Program-made: the position numbers and the translations under genes | Assembly: GCA_027459545.1 (NCBI GenBank) | Contig: DAIDID010000037.1 | Coordinates: 1-5,259, forward strand | DNA length: 5,259 nt | From: Candidatus Parcubacteria bacterium | GTDB lineage: Bacteria; Patescibacteriota; Minisyncoccia; Phycocordibacterales; Phycocordibacteraceae | Direction: 5' to 3' | The notes under the pieces: model-generated | Databases searched by the model: none | Told to the model about the DNA's origin: nothing | Seen by the model: only the letters and a program-made list of their open reading frames with translations | Part shown: positions 1-5,259 of the stretch, one piece after another | Numbering within the stretch: position 1 is the stretch's first letter | Layout of the letters: every line of letters begins with the position of its first letter

Positions 1-1399
1 AAATAGTAGGGGTGGAATTTGTAGTAGCTACAGATGGCTCACTTTGTTGTGCAGGATATCCATACGAAGATGGCGGTGTTGCATACACTGCCTTCACACT
101 ATTTGATGAACCGATAACTACAGGTGAACCGAGCGCAAGTGTATTTGGTTCAACTGCTAAGCCTCCTGAGCTTTTTTGAGCGGAATTTCCTGACAATATA
201 CTCGCAAGCACTGAAGAAGAGCTTTCAAAGAAATTGTGAAGCGTGGTGTAGGTAGCAAGTGCGACTTGCTGGCCAAATGAGTAGGTATTTCCTGATGATT
301 CTACCGCCGCAAGAAGGTGATTTGAGGCACGAATACTACCTTCAAAAGCAAGGATATTATTTTGTGCTTGTAGTCTTACGCTATCTTCTGCTAAAAGCAC
401 CGACTGAGTTGCGCCCATGGCAGCATTTCCAAATGCAATTTCATGACTAATAATTCCTACTGCGAATTCATTTGTGCCATTCACCCATGCATTCATCGCA
501 AGCTGATACCCCTGCACAGTAGTGGTTGGAATTTGTGAAGCTGAAATACTTACCACTGATCCGATGTCGTACACAGCAAGTGCAAGATCTTCAGGAACTT
601 TCGGAGTCACATCAACCCACGCATACACACCAGTGGTATATGCATGCATGATGCTCTGCGTAAAATGAACATAGTTTGGAATTGCATGCACTGCGGTATC
701 CGCAAGCACTGCAGGAAGATGCTCTCCTGTTGTGCTTATAAACTCACCAAGCGCGAGAGACTCTGCGCCACGCTCCTGGATACCTTCGAGATACTGTGAC
801 ATAAAACTCGTAATGTCCGAATATAAAAATTCTCCGGTGCCTACATACACCTCTGGTACTGCACTAGGCAATGCACTAGCAGAAGAAAGCGCAGACGCTA
901 GAAGCGCGGGCTCTTGCTGAGCCTGCAGTGAAAGTGTCTGCGCTGCAGCATGGTACCCATACACACACACGAGCATGACTGCGAGCGAAACTACTACTGC
1001 ACTGCTCTTTTTTTGAAATTCATGCGCTCTTTGTATTTTTGCTTCAAGTGACGTATCAGATGGGTTCGTTGCTTTTAGAAAAAGTGGTGAAATTTTTCTA
1101 ACCGTTCGAGGAATGCTTTCCTCCGCTTGTAGCAAGTGCTTCTGGTATTCAAGCTCGCGTTCTTTTGAAAGAGTTTGACTTAATTCTTTTTTTCTTGCGT
1201 TCTGAGATTTGACAAACTCAAGTAATGAGTCGTGAGAGACGAGCCAACTTTTTCCAACTTGCCTTCCCTCAATTTTTCCAGACCTGCAAAGTCGAGCGAT
1301 GTAGTCCGAATGATACCCAGAAATTTCCGAGGCCTCCTTTGTAGAAAGTAATGATACTTCTGAAAAATTTTCTATTTTGTTTTCAATGGAGGGAGTCAT
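1..1399 (-). CDS. HTH-transmembrane protein with long predicted extracytoplasmic region (3' end cut by window edge)
   Basis: The frame is open from ATG at 1399-1397 to the left edge, giving 466 residues with no stop. Residues about 17-63 form an excisionase/MerR-like helix-turn-helix (STKEASEISGYHSDYIARLC, then a wing with GRQVGKSWLV). A charged Lys/Glu-rich linker follows (about 64-130). One hydrophobic segment lies at about 133-153 (VVVSLAVMLVCVYGYHAAA), preceded by basic residues, which predicts a cytoplasmic N-terminus. The rest (about 155-466) is rich in Ala, Ser, Thr and Val, has no cysteine, and would lie outside the membrane. I do not recognise this outer region. The HTH closely resembles that of the neighbouring gene at 1718-2623, so the two are partial paralogues. 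No Shine-Dalgarno sequence precedes the ATG; I chose it because it lies just before the HTH. HTH-plus-membrane proteins recur in Parcubacteria, but their function is unknown to me; a membrane-tethered regulator or anchor is inference. Confidence 0.85.
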   Translation of the reverse strand, partial: MTPSIENKIENFSEVSLLSTKEASEISGYHSDYIARLCRSGKIEGRQVGKSWLVSHDSLLEFVKSQNARKKELSQTLSKERELEYQKHLLQAEESIPRTVRKISPLFLKATNPSDTSLEAKIQRAHEFQKKSSAVVVSLAVMLVCVYGYHAAAQTLSLQAQQEPALLASALSSASALPSAVPEVYVGTGEFLYSDITSFMSQYLEGIQERGAESLALGEFISTTGEHLPAVLADTAVHAIPNYVHFTQSIMHAYTTGVYAWVDVTPKVPEDLALAVYDIGSVVSISASQIPTTTVQGYQLAMNAWVNGTNEFAVGIISHEIAFGNAAMGATQSVLLAEDSVRLQAQNNILAFEGSIRASNHLLAAVESSGNTYSFGQQVALATYTTLHNFFESSSSVLASILSGNSAQKSSGGLAVEPNTLALGSPVVIGSSNSVKAVYATPPSSYGYPAQQSEPSVATTNSTPTI

Positions 1400-1431
1400 T
1401 CGTGAAAGTCGCAAATAAGGAATTTACCTAT

Positions 1432-1437
1432 ATAATA
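1432..1437 (-). promoter_or_regulatory. Possible -10 box upstream of the HTH-membrane gene at 1399
   Basis: On the minus strand this reads TATTAT, five of six matches to the -10 consensus, about 32 bases before the ATG. No convincing -35 element is visible at the usual spacing. The position fits a gene transcribed separately after the terminator at 1608-1641. The same DNA reads TATAAT on the plus strand, but no plus-strand gene follows, so the orientation rests on context alone. Confidence 0.3.
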
Positions 1438-1607
1438 CCTTACCTTTTCGGCATAACGACTATTTTATTTGGGGATAATTATTTTCCTTTTGCAAATAAC
1501 TTTCACCTATTTTTCACTTAAAATTTTGTAAATTAATTTCTCTAAAATTAAAAAGTACATCTAAAAAAAATAAGCGTCTTCTGAAAAAGTGATCAGGAAT
1601 TTAGTAA

Positions 1608-1641
1608 AAAATAAAGCACCAAAGAAATGGTGCTTTATTTT
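1608..1641 (-). terminator. Intrinsic terminator downstream of the 1718-2623 gene
   Basis: A perfect 14-bp inverted repeat (AAAATAAAGCACCA, 1608-1621, with TGGTGCTTTATTTT, 1628-1641) encloses the 6-base loop AAGAAA. On the minus strand the stem runs into a U-rich tract (TTTATTTTTTAC). It lies about 77 bases past the stop of the upstream gene and separates that transcript from the gene at 1399. The plus-strand exit is less U-rich, so minus-strand function is more likely. Confidence 0.8.
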
Positions 1642-1663
1642 ATTAACAACGTAAAATCTAAAC

Positions 1664-1721
1664 TTAGCTTTATTTTAAATATGTTTTAAACGAGACGAGA
1701 TATATTGTAAAATAAAGCTAA
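1664..1721 (-). promoter_or_regulatory. 3'-end hairpin covering the stop codon, with a loop complementary to the 5' leader
   Basis: TTAGCTTTATTTTA (1664-1677) and TAAAATAAAGCTAA (1708-1721) form a perfect 14-bp stem that contains the TAG stop (1718-1720). Past a one-base bulge (G1707), AATAT (1678-1682) pairs with ATATT (1702-1706). This leaves a 19-base loop at 1683-1701. In the minus-strand transcript the loop contains CTCGTCTCGTTT, an exact complement of the 12-base loop of the hairpin before the start codon (2642-2653). It is not a typical terminator, since a separate terminator follows at 1608-1641. Pairing is read from the sequence; any function is inference. Confidence 0.6.
1687..1702 (+). 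repeat. 16-bp inverted repeat, left copy
   Basis: TAAACGAGACGAGATA is the exact reverse complement of 2639-2654, so the 1718-2623 gene is bracketed by a perfect 16-bp inverted repeat. This copy begins 15 bases past the stop codon and sits in the loop of the 3' hairpin. Flanking bases beyond the 16 do not match between copies, and there is no clear target-site duplication, which argues against a transposon end. Confidence 0.9.
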
Positions 1722-2623
1722 TTTATTGAGTGCTCTCCAGCGAGATACTGAAAAGGCGTTATGTTGAGGTTATACTTTTCTAAATAGCTACTAGCATAAC
1801 CAGATCCGATTACCGTACTTGCTACTGCAACGAGTCCAAGAACTATGAAAAGTGATCTTAACGCAGCACTTGCAGGCTTTTTTTGTGTAACTACTCTTTC
1901 CTGTAGGATTCTTCCTTGCTCAGGAAGTATTGGTGAGTTGTATACAGGCGTGTACCTCGCTGGCGCAGTAAATGAACGATGAATTGGAACGATTTCCTCT
2001 TCTTTTTCATCAACTTTATGTAAATTTACCTGCACTTCAGCATTTTCATCTTCAGGTTCTTCTATTTTTTCAATTTTTACGGGATCTACTTCTTCATCTT
2101 CTACTTTTTCAAGCATAACTGGCGTTTCCTCTTCCTCATATATTGGCTCTGTAGCGATTTTTTCTTCTGGGATGGTGCTAAACCAATCTTTCCAAGCTGA
2201 ATGCATCTCTTCAATCAATTTTTCGCTTACAGGGATAGCCTGGGCCTTTTCTTTTGCAGAATCTTTAGCTAATTCCTCAGATAGCAAAGGATTTCTTCCG
2301 TCCAAGATATTAATTTCCTGTATTTTTTCCTGAAAAATAAGAGTTGGAAGCGGCGCAACCTCCTCCTCGTGAGAATAATTTGCCATTTCCCAAGCATTTT
2401 CAGCCTTTTGTGATCCATTTTCGGCTGATTCTGAAGTATTTTTTTTGCCAAATCGATGCTCATGAATGGAATCCTCCAGCACATACCAATTTCTTCCGAC
2501 CAAACGAGCCTTCACACGACCTTCGCGACAAAGCTGCCCCACGTAGTCCTTCGAATACCCCGTAATTTCTGCTGCTTTTTTTGAGGAAAGATATTTCTTG
2601 CCTTCGAGAGTTATTTCATTCAT
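1718..2623 (-). CDS. HTH-acidic linker-transmembrane protein, unknown function
   Basis: This is a complete 301-residue protein from ATG at 2623-2621; a TTG directly before it is in frame but less likely as a start. Residues about 10-55 are an excisionase/MerR-like HTH (YLSSKKAAEITGYSKDYVGQ, then a wing with RLVGRNWYV), closely similar to that of the next gene. Residues about 60-220 form a strongly acidic, Glu-rich, probably disordered region. Basic residues near 248-256 precede one membrane segment at about 257-276 (SLFIVLGLVAVASTVIGSGY), leaving a tail of about 25 residues outside. The N-terminus should be cytoplasmic, so this could be a membrane-bound DNA-binding protein. No Shine-Dalgarno site is seen; a hairpin occupies that position. 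The gene lies between two terminators, so it is probably monocistronic. Its true role is unknown to me. Confidence 0.88.
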   Translation of the reverse strand: MNEITLEGKKYLSSKKAAEITGYSKDYVGQLCREGRVKARLVGRNWYVLEDSIHEHRFGKKNTSESAENGSQKAENAWEMANYSHEEEVAPLPTLIFQEKIQEINILDGRNPLLSEELAKDSAKEKAQAIPVSEKLIEEMHSAWKDWFSTIPEEKIATEPIYEEEETPVMLEKVEDEEVDPVKIEKIEEPEDENAEVQVNLHKVDEKEEEIVPIHRSFTAPARYTPVYNSPILPEQGRILQERVVTQKKPASAALRSLFIVLGLVAVASTVIGSGYASSYLEKYNLNITPFQYLAGEHSIN

Positions 2624-2627
2624 CAAG

Positions 2628-2665
2628 TAACTATAACGTATCTCGTCTCGTTTATACGAAAGTTA
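2628..2665 (-). promoter_or_regulatory. Hairpin/palindrome abutting the start codon, possible operator or leader RNA element
   Basis: On the plus strand, TAACT (2628-2632) pairs with AGTTA (2661-2665) and CGTAT (2637-2641) with ATACG (2654-2658). This gives two 5-bp stems with a small internal loop around the 12-base loop 2642-2653. The structure ends four bases before the ATG at 2623, where a ribosome site would lie. In the transcript the loop reads AAACGAGACGAG, complementary to the loop of the 3' hairpin at 1664-1721. It could be an RNA element if transcription starts upstream, or an operator palindrome for an HTH protein. The minus-strand hexamers TATAAA and TATAGT inside it resemble -10 boxes, so a start within it, giving a leaderless or short-leader mRNA, is also possible. 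Confidence 0.5.
2639..2654 (-). repeat. 16-bp inverted repeat, right copy
   Basis: TATCTCGTCTCGTTTA on the plus strand is the exact reverse complement of 1687-1702. It lies 15 bases upstream of the ATG of the HTH-acidic-membrane gene and forms the loop and part of the inner stem of the palindrome at 2628-2665. Confidence 0.9.
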
Positions 2666-2694
2666 TTAACAGGTACTACGAAACAATAAAAAAC

Positions 2695-2745
2695 AAAAAG
2701 CCTAAAAGATTTTCTGGCGTTCTAGTGAAGTCTTTTAGGCTTTTT
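2695..2745 (-). terminator. Bidirectional intrinsic terminator after gatB
   Basis: A perfect 15-bp inverted repeat (AAAAAGCCTAAAAGA, 2695-2709, with TCTTTTAGGCTTTTT, 2731-2745) encloses a 21-base loop. The stem runs into U-rich tracts on both sides: on the minus strand CTTTTTGTTTTTTATTG, on the plus strand a T-run to about 2753. It begins about 20 bases past the gatB stop, ends the obg-gatB transcript, and insulates the HTH gene at 2623. Confidence 0.9.
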
Positions 2746-2764
2746 GCTTTTTTAGCGCTCTCCA

Positions 2765-4216
2765 CTAACCAATCTCTTTAAGTATGAGCTCACGTAAGAC
2801 CGAGGGGTTTCCTGCTCCTTGAGTGGCTTTCATTGCCTGCCCCACAAGGAACTGCAAAAGCGCTACCTTGCCCTCTTTATACTCTTTTACAACACCTGGA
2901 TGCTCCGCCAGGATTTGCTTAGTCGTATTTCGAAGCGCTTCAGGATCGCTTACCTGGAGCAAGCTTTTTTGAGTTGCTATCTCTTTGGGACTTCCTCCAT
3001 GCTCTGCAAGCACCAGCAGTACGTCTTTTGCTCCTCGCGATGAAAGTTCTCCATTCTCAATCATAGTCATAAGTTCGAGAAATGCCGCTTGAGAAAAATT
3101 CGCATATTCTTTTGTACCAGTTTTAGCATAGTATCCACCAAGATCTGAAACGATATAGTTTGCAGAAAGTATCGGAAGTGTTTTTGAGTCACCAATTAGT
3201 TTTAAAAGTTCATCAAAAAAAGAACTTCTCTCTATGCTACTTCCTATGAAAACTGCATCTGATTCTTTGAGTCCGATTTCTGTGTACCGAGCACGGCGTG
3301 CCCATGGTAATTCAGGAAGCTCAGAAAGTATTTTTTCACGAGAAAATTCTGGATCTTCAGAAAGTACGAGCTTTGGTAGATCTGGCTCAGGAAAATATCG
3401 GTAGTCTGCACTTCCCTCTTTAAGTCGCTGACTAAACGTCAACTGTTTACCCTCGTCCCATCCGCGCGTCTCTTGAATTATTTTTTCACCAGCATCTAAA
3501 AGTTTTGACTGCCGCTCTACCTCAAAAGCGATTGCACGCTCGACTGAGCGAAACGAGTTAAGATTTTTTACTTCGACTTTTGTGCCAAGCTCATCCGTCT
3601 TTGAAATCGAAATATTTGCTTCTACGCGCATTTCTCCTTTTTCTAAATTTGCATGTGACGCTCCAAGTGTGCGCAGCAGGAGTTGTAGCTCGCGTGCAAA
3701 CTCCCCTGCTGTTTTTGCGTCATGAATTTCTGGCTCAGTCACGAGCTCCATAAGTGGAACTCCTGCTCTGTTAAAATCAACAAGACTTTTTCCTTCTGCA
3801 TTTTCAGTGCTTGAGTCTAACTGCGTAGACGCATGATGTGTGGATCGTGCAGTGTCTTCTTCAAGGTGAATTCGAGTGACGGGTACTCCAACGAGAGAGC
3901 CACCAGAAATGAGAGGATTTTCAAATTGGCTAATTTGATACCCCTTTGGAATGTCTGGATAAAAATAACTCTTGCGATCAAATTCTGTGTGGTCTGCAAA
4001 TGTTCCTCCTATAGCTGCCCCCACACGAAGCACGTGCTCGACTGCTTTTCTGTTTATGACGGGAAGCGTTCCAGGATGCGCCATACACACCGGGCAAATA
4101 TTTGAATTTGGAAGTGAAGCTTCAGGGTCGTTCGCAGAATCACAAAACATTTTGGTGTTTGTGTTTAACTCTGCATGAATTTCGAGCCCCACAGTAAGGC
4201 GATAGTGATCCGACAT
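2765..4216 (-). CDS. gatB: Aspartyl/glutamyl-tRNA(Asn/Gln) amidotransferase subunit B
   Basis: GatB is the tRNA-binding and kinase subunit of the GatCAB complex. It activates Glu-tRNA(Gln) or Asp-tRNA(Asn) with ATP so that ammonia from GatA can amidate it in the cytoplasm. The 483-residue length is normal for a full GatB. Visible signatures are GLEIHAEL (10-17), CPVCMAHPGTLPVINRKAVE (41-60), FDRKSYFYPDIPKGYQISQ (79-97), RIHLEEDTA (115-123) and VDFNRAGVPLMELVTEPEI. The C-terminal GatB/YqeY tail ends with LLQFLVGQAMKATQGAGNPS. C25, C41 and C44 correspond to the family's zinc-type cysteines, but the usual CxC pair reads C25-D-S27. The ATG at 4216 leaves the expected short leader before the GLEIH motif. 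It starts 33 bases after the obg stop, suggesting one operon. gatA and gatC are not in the window. No Shine-Dalgarno sequence is evident. Confidence 0.97.
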   Translation of the reverse strand: MSDHYRLTVGLEIHAELNTNTKMFCDSANDPEASLPNSNICPVCMAHPGTLPVINRKAVEHVLRVGAAIGGTFADHTEFDRKSYFYPDIPKGYQISQFENPLISGGSLVGVPVTRIHLEEDTARSTHHASTQLDSSTENAEGKSLVDFNRAGVPLMELVTEPEIHDAKTAGEFARELQLLLRTLGASHANLEKGEMRVEANISISKTDELGTKVEVKNLNSFRSVERAIAFEVERQSKLLDAGEKIIQETRGWDEGKQLTFSQRLKEGSADYRYFPEPDLPKLVLSEDPEFSREKILSELPELPWARRARYTEIGLKESDAVFIGSSIERSSFFDELLKLIGDSKTLPILSANYIVSDLGGYYAKTGTKEYANFSQAAFLELMTMIENGELSSRGAKDVLLVLAEHGGSPKEIATQKSLLQVSDPEALRNTTKQILAEHPGVVKEYKEGKVALLQFLVGQAMKATQGAGNPSVLRELILKEIG

Positions 4217-4249
4217 ACTTAAAAGACTATACTACTCTTCTCTCACTGA

Positions 4250-5206
4250 CTAGTCCTTGAGAAGCTTCGCAAGCCGATCTGAAAGCTTCTTCAAAGAAGA
4301 ATCATCTAGTATCGAAACTGAAATAACTTCTCTGCCAGACACTGCTTCGAGCATCTGTACTGCCTTTCCTTCTTCCTCTGGTGTAAGCAAGTCTGACTTT
4401 GAAAGCACTACGAGCTCATTTTTTTCTGAAAGCCCTGATCCAAATGCCTCAAGCTCTTTTCGTATGTTTGTATAGGCTGACGCAAGGTCATCTTGTTCAG
4501 CCGAGACGAGATGTACAATAAATCTGGTTCGTTCTACGTGTCGTAGGAACTTCGAACCAAGACCTCGTCCAGTCGAGGCTCCTTCTATAAGTCCTGGAAT
4601 GTCAGCTAAAAGGTAGCCGTAGAGATCCCCGAGATGCGGAGAGAGTGTCGTAAAGGGATACGCACCAACTTTTGAAGAGGCATTCGTAAGCGCATTTAGT
4701 AAAGATGACTTCCCTGCATTTGGAAATCCTACGAGGCCCGCATCTGCGATGAGCTTGAGGGTTATTCTGATATCCCCAGCTTGTCCTGGTTTACCTGGAG
4801 TTGCCTGCATTGGGTTTTGATTCGTAGAGCTTTTGAAGTGGTTATTTCCGAAGCCTCCCGCACCTCCCTTAAGCAATACTTTGCGTTCTCCTGCCGCAAG
4901 AATCTCGATAGTCTCACTTCGTGTAGTGTCCCTAATAATTGTTCCTACAGGCACTTGGAGCACCACTGGCTTACCATCAGCTCCGTGCTTGTTGTTTGCA
5001 TCGCCTGAATCGCCATTTTCTGCTCGAAATTTTTTCGCGTAACGGTAATTAGAAAGGACTCCCAAATCACGCACACCTTCGAAAATGATGTCGCCACCTC
5101 TACCGCCGTCACCGCCGGATGGCCCTCCTTTTTCTTTTCCTTTTGAGCCGTCTTTTTTAGTGGTGTTTCCGCGCGAATTTGTTCTAACAAGCTTGGCGCT
5201 TGTTTT
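4250..5206 (-). CDS. obg: Obg-family GTPase, short form, with unresolved 5' end
   Basis: Obg proteins are GTPases that act on the large ribosomal subunit. The frame runs from just after a TAA (5207-5209) to the TAG at 4250. Its first canonical start is GTG at 5074, which would give 274 residues. That start is probably not the real one: the conserved Obg-fold motif GGPSGGDGGRGGD (5090-5128) lies upstream in the same frame. Numbering from that GTG, G1 is GFPNAGKS (116-123), the switch region is YPFTTL, G3 is DIPGL (158-162), and G4 is S225-K-S-D228 where NKxD is usual. The protein ends soon after the G domain, so the Obg C-terminal (OCT) domain is absent. The first 25 or so residues of a normal Obg fold, with its own GGxGGxG strand, are not found. 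A frameshift, sequencing indel or unusual start must explain this. gatB follows at once. Confidence 0.85.
   Translation of the reverse strand, partial: KTSAKLVRTNSRGNTTKKDGSKGKEKGGPSGGDGGRGGDIIFEGVRDLGVLSNYRYAKKFRAENGDSGDANNKHGADGKPVVLQVPVGTIIRDTTRSETIEILAAGERKVLLKGGAGGFGNNHFKSSTNQNPMQATPGKPGQAGDIRITLKLIADAGLVGFPNAGKSSLLNALTNASSKVGAYPFTTLSPHLGDLYGYLLADIPGLIEGASTGRGLGSKFLRHVERTRFIVHLVSAEQDDLASAYTNIRKELEAFGSGLSEKNELVVLSKSDLLTPEEEGKAVQMLEAVSGREVISVSILDDSSLKKLSDRLAKLLKD
5152..5158 (-). other. Candidate -1 slippery heptamer A-AAA-AAG
   Basis: In the frame open to the right edge, the codons CTA AAA AAG (5160-5152) contain A AAA AAG in the correct phase, the heptamer known from E. coli dnaX frameshifting. 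A -1 slip here moves reading exactly into the Obg frame (next codon GAC, 5152-5150), just before the conserved glycine-rich motif. No clear downstream pseudoknot or strong hairpin is seen. Because it is also an A6 homopolymer, a sequencing or assembly indel is an equally good explanation. Confidence 0.4.
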
Positions 5207-5259
5207 TTAGTTTGCACAGCTAGCTTGGGTGGTGCAACGGGAACAATTCCAGGCGGATT
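5152..5259 (-). CDS. Partial upstream coding frame: proline-rich segment with WH2-like motif (5' end outside window)
   Basis: This frame is open from the right edge. It reads NPPGIVPVAPPKLAVQTKKQ, then APSLLEQIRAETPLKK, then a Lys-rich stretch. The second piece resembles the WH2 actin-binding motif (LLxxIxxGxxLKK), for example the LLDQIR...L-K pattern of WASP-family proteins, although the usual Gly is not conserved. Proline-rich DNA-encoded linkers next to WH2 motifs are typical of that family. The frame itself continues to a stop at 4945, but past about 5128 the conserved Obg frame is the one under selection, so I end the entry at the slippery A6 run. It could be the C-terminal part of an upstream gene or the N-terminal part of a frameshifted Obg fusion. 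The match is short and may be chance. Confidence 0.35.

Larger units (their letters stand above)
1400..1717. other. AT-rich intergenic region between the two HTH-membrane genes
   Basis: No protein-coding gene is supported here. From right to left it holds most of a hairpin that overlaps the stop of the upstream gene (1664-1721), an intrinsic terminator (1608-1641), an AT-rich stretch with no further recognisable element (about 1510-1607), and a possible promoter for the downstream gene near 1432-1437. Short repeats GCAAATAA (1411-1418 and 1492-1499) and the inverted pair GTGAAAGT (1402-1409) and ACTTTCAC (1499-1506) are also present. They are only 8 bases long in AT-rich DNA and may be chance. 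Confidence 0.6.

Noticed and set aside
1402..1506. Inverted GTGAAAGT/ACTTTCAC pair and repeated GCAAATAA upstream of the gene at 1399
   Set aside because: The repeats are 8 bases long in AT-rich DNA with about 90 bases between them, too weak to call an operator.
1687..2654. Small transposon-like element bounded by 16-bp terminal inverted repeats
   Set aside because: The enclosed protein is not a transposase, there is no target-site duplication, and the repeats coincide with hairpins positioned at the start and stop codons.
2581..2781. 66-codon plus-strand open frame across the gatB-HTH intergenic region
   Set aside because: It runs straight through the terminator stem at 2695-2745 and the start-codon palindrome, and its product looks like translated non-coding DNA.
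3833..4105. 90-codon plus-strand open frame opposite gatB
   Set aside because: It is antisense to conserved GatB motifs and has no recognisable domain or start signal, so it is a shadow. The same applies to the other plus-strand open frames at 259-450, 732-920, 2344-2565, 2819-3043, 4257-4475 and 4781-5042.
4502..4512. Third copy of CGAGACGAGAT, the core of the 16-bp inverted repeat, inside obg
   Set aside because: It encodes the His-Leu-Val-Ser stretch of the GTPase domain, and similar Leu-Val-Ser codons occur in the gene at 1-1399. There is no hairpin context, so it is likely a codon coincidence.
5186..5208. Hairpin AACAAGC-TTGGC-GCTTGTT followed by a T6 run on the plus strand, like an intrinsic terminator
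   Set aside because: It lies within the upstream minus-strand coding frame and no plus-strand gene ends there. The stem is only 7 bp and AT-rich.

Overview
All supported genes in this window lie on the minus strand, so transcription runs from the right edge to the left. The window suggests a Patescibacteria (CPR) genome of the Parcubacteria/Kaiserbacteria type. The reasons are the sequence style of the short Obg GTPase and of GatB, the lack of clear Shine-Dalgarno sites, and two neighbouring proteins that join an excisionase-like helix-turn-helix (HTH) to a single membrane segment. The lineage is judged from family knowledge, not from a search.

Right to left. (a) 5259-4250: an Obg GTPase whose 5' end does not resolve. 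The conserved glycine-rich Obg motif lies upstream of the first usable start codon. Its frame is closed by a TAA at 5207-5209 with no start codon after it. A second frame is open to the window edge, encodes a proline-rich stretch with a WH2-like motif, and meets the Obg frame at A-AAA-AAG, a classic -1 slippery heptamer. (b) 4216-2765: a complete gatB, 33 bases after obg and probably in the same operon, closed by a strong bidirectional terminator at 2695-2745. (c) 2623-1718: an HTH, acidic, single-membrane-segment protein of unknown role. (d) 1399-1: a second protein with a closely similar HTH, then a membrane segment and a long region expected outside the cell, running off the left edge.

The most unusual structure surrounds gene (c). 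A hairpin abuts its start codon and another covers its stop codon. Their loops carry perfectly complementary 12-base sequences, part of a 16-base perfect inverted repeat flanking the gene. In the transcript this could be a 5'-3' kissing-loop contact. In DNA it could be a pair of operators for the gene's own HTH.

obg and gatB are housekeeping translation genes: ribosome-associated GTPase and tRNA amidotransferase. The two HTH-membrane genes form a separate module, each apparently with its own control region. No RNA genes, insertion sequences or CRISPR arrays were seen.
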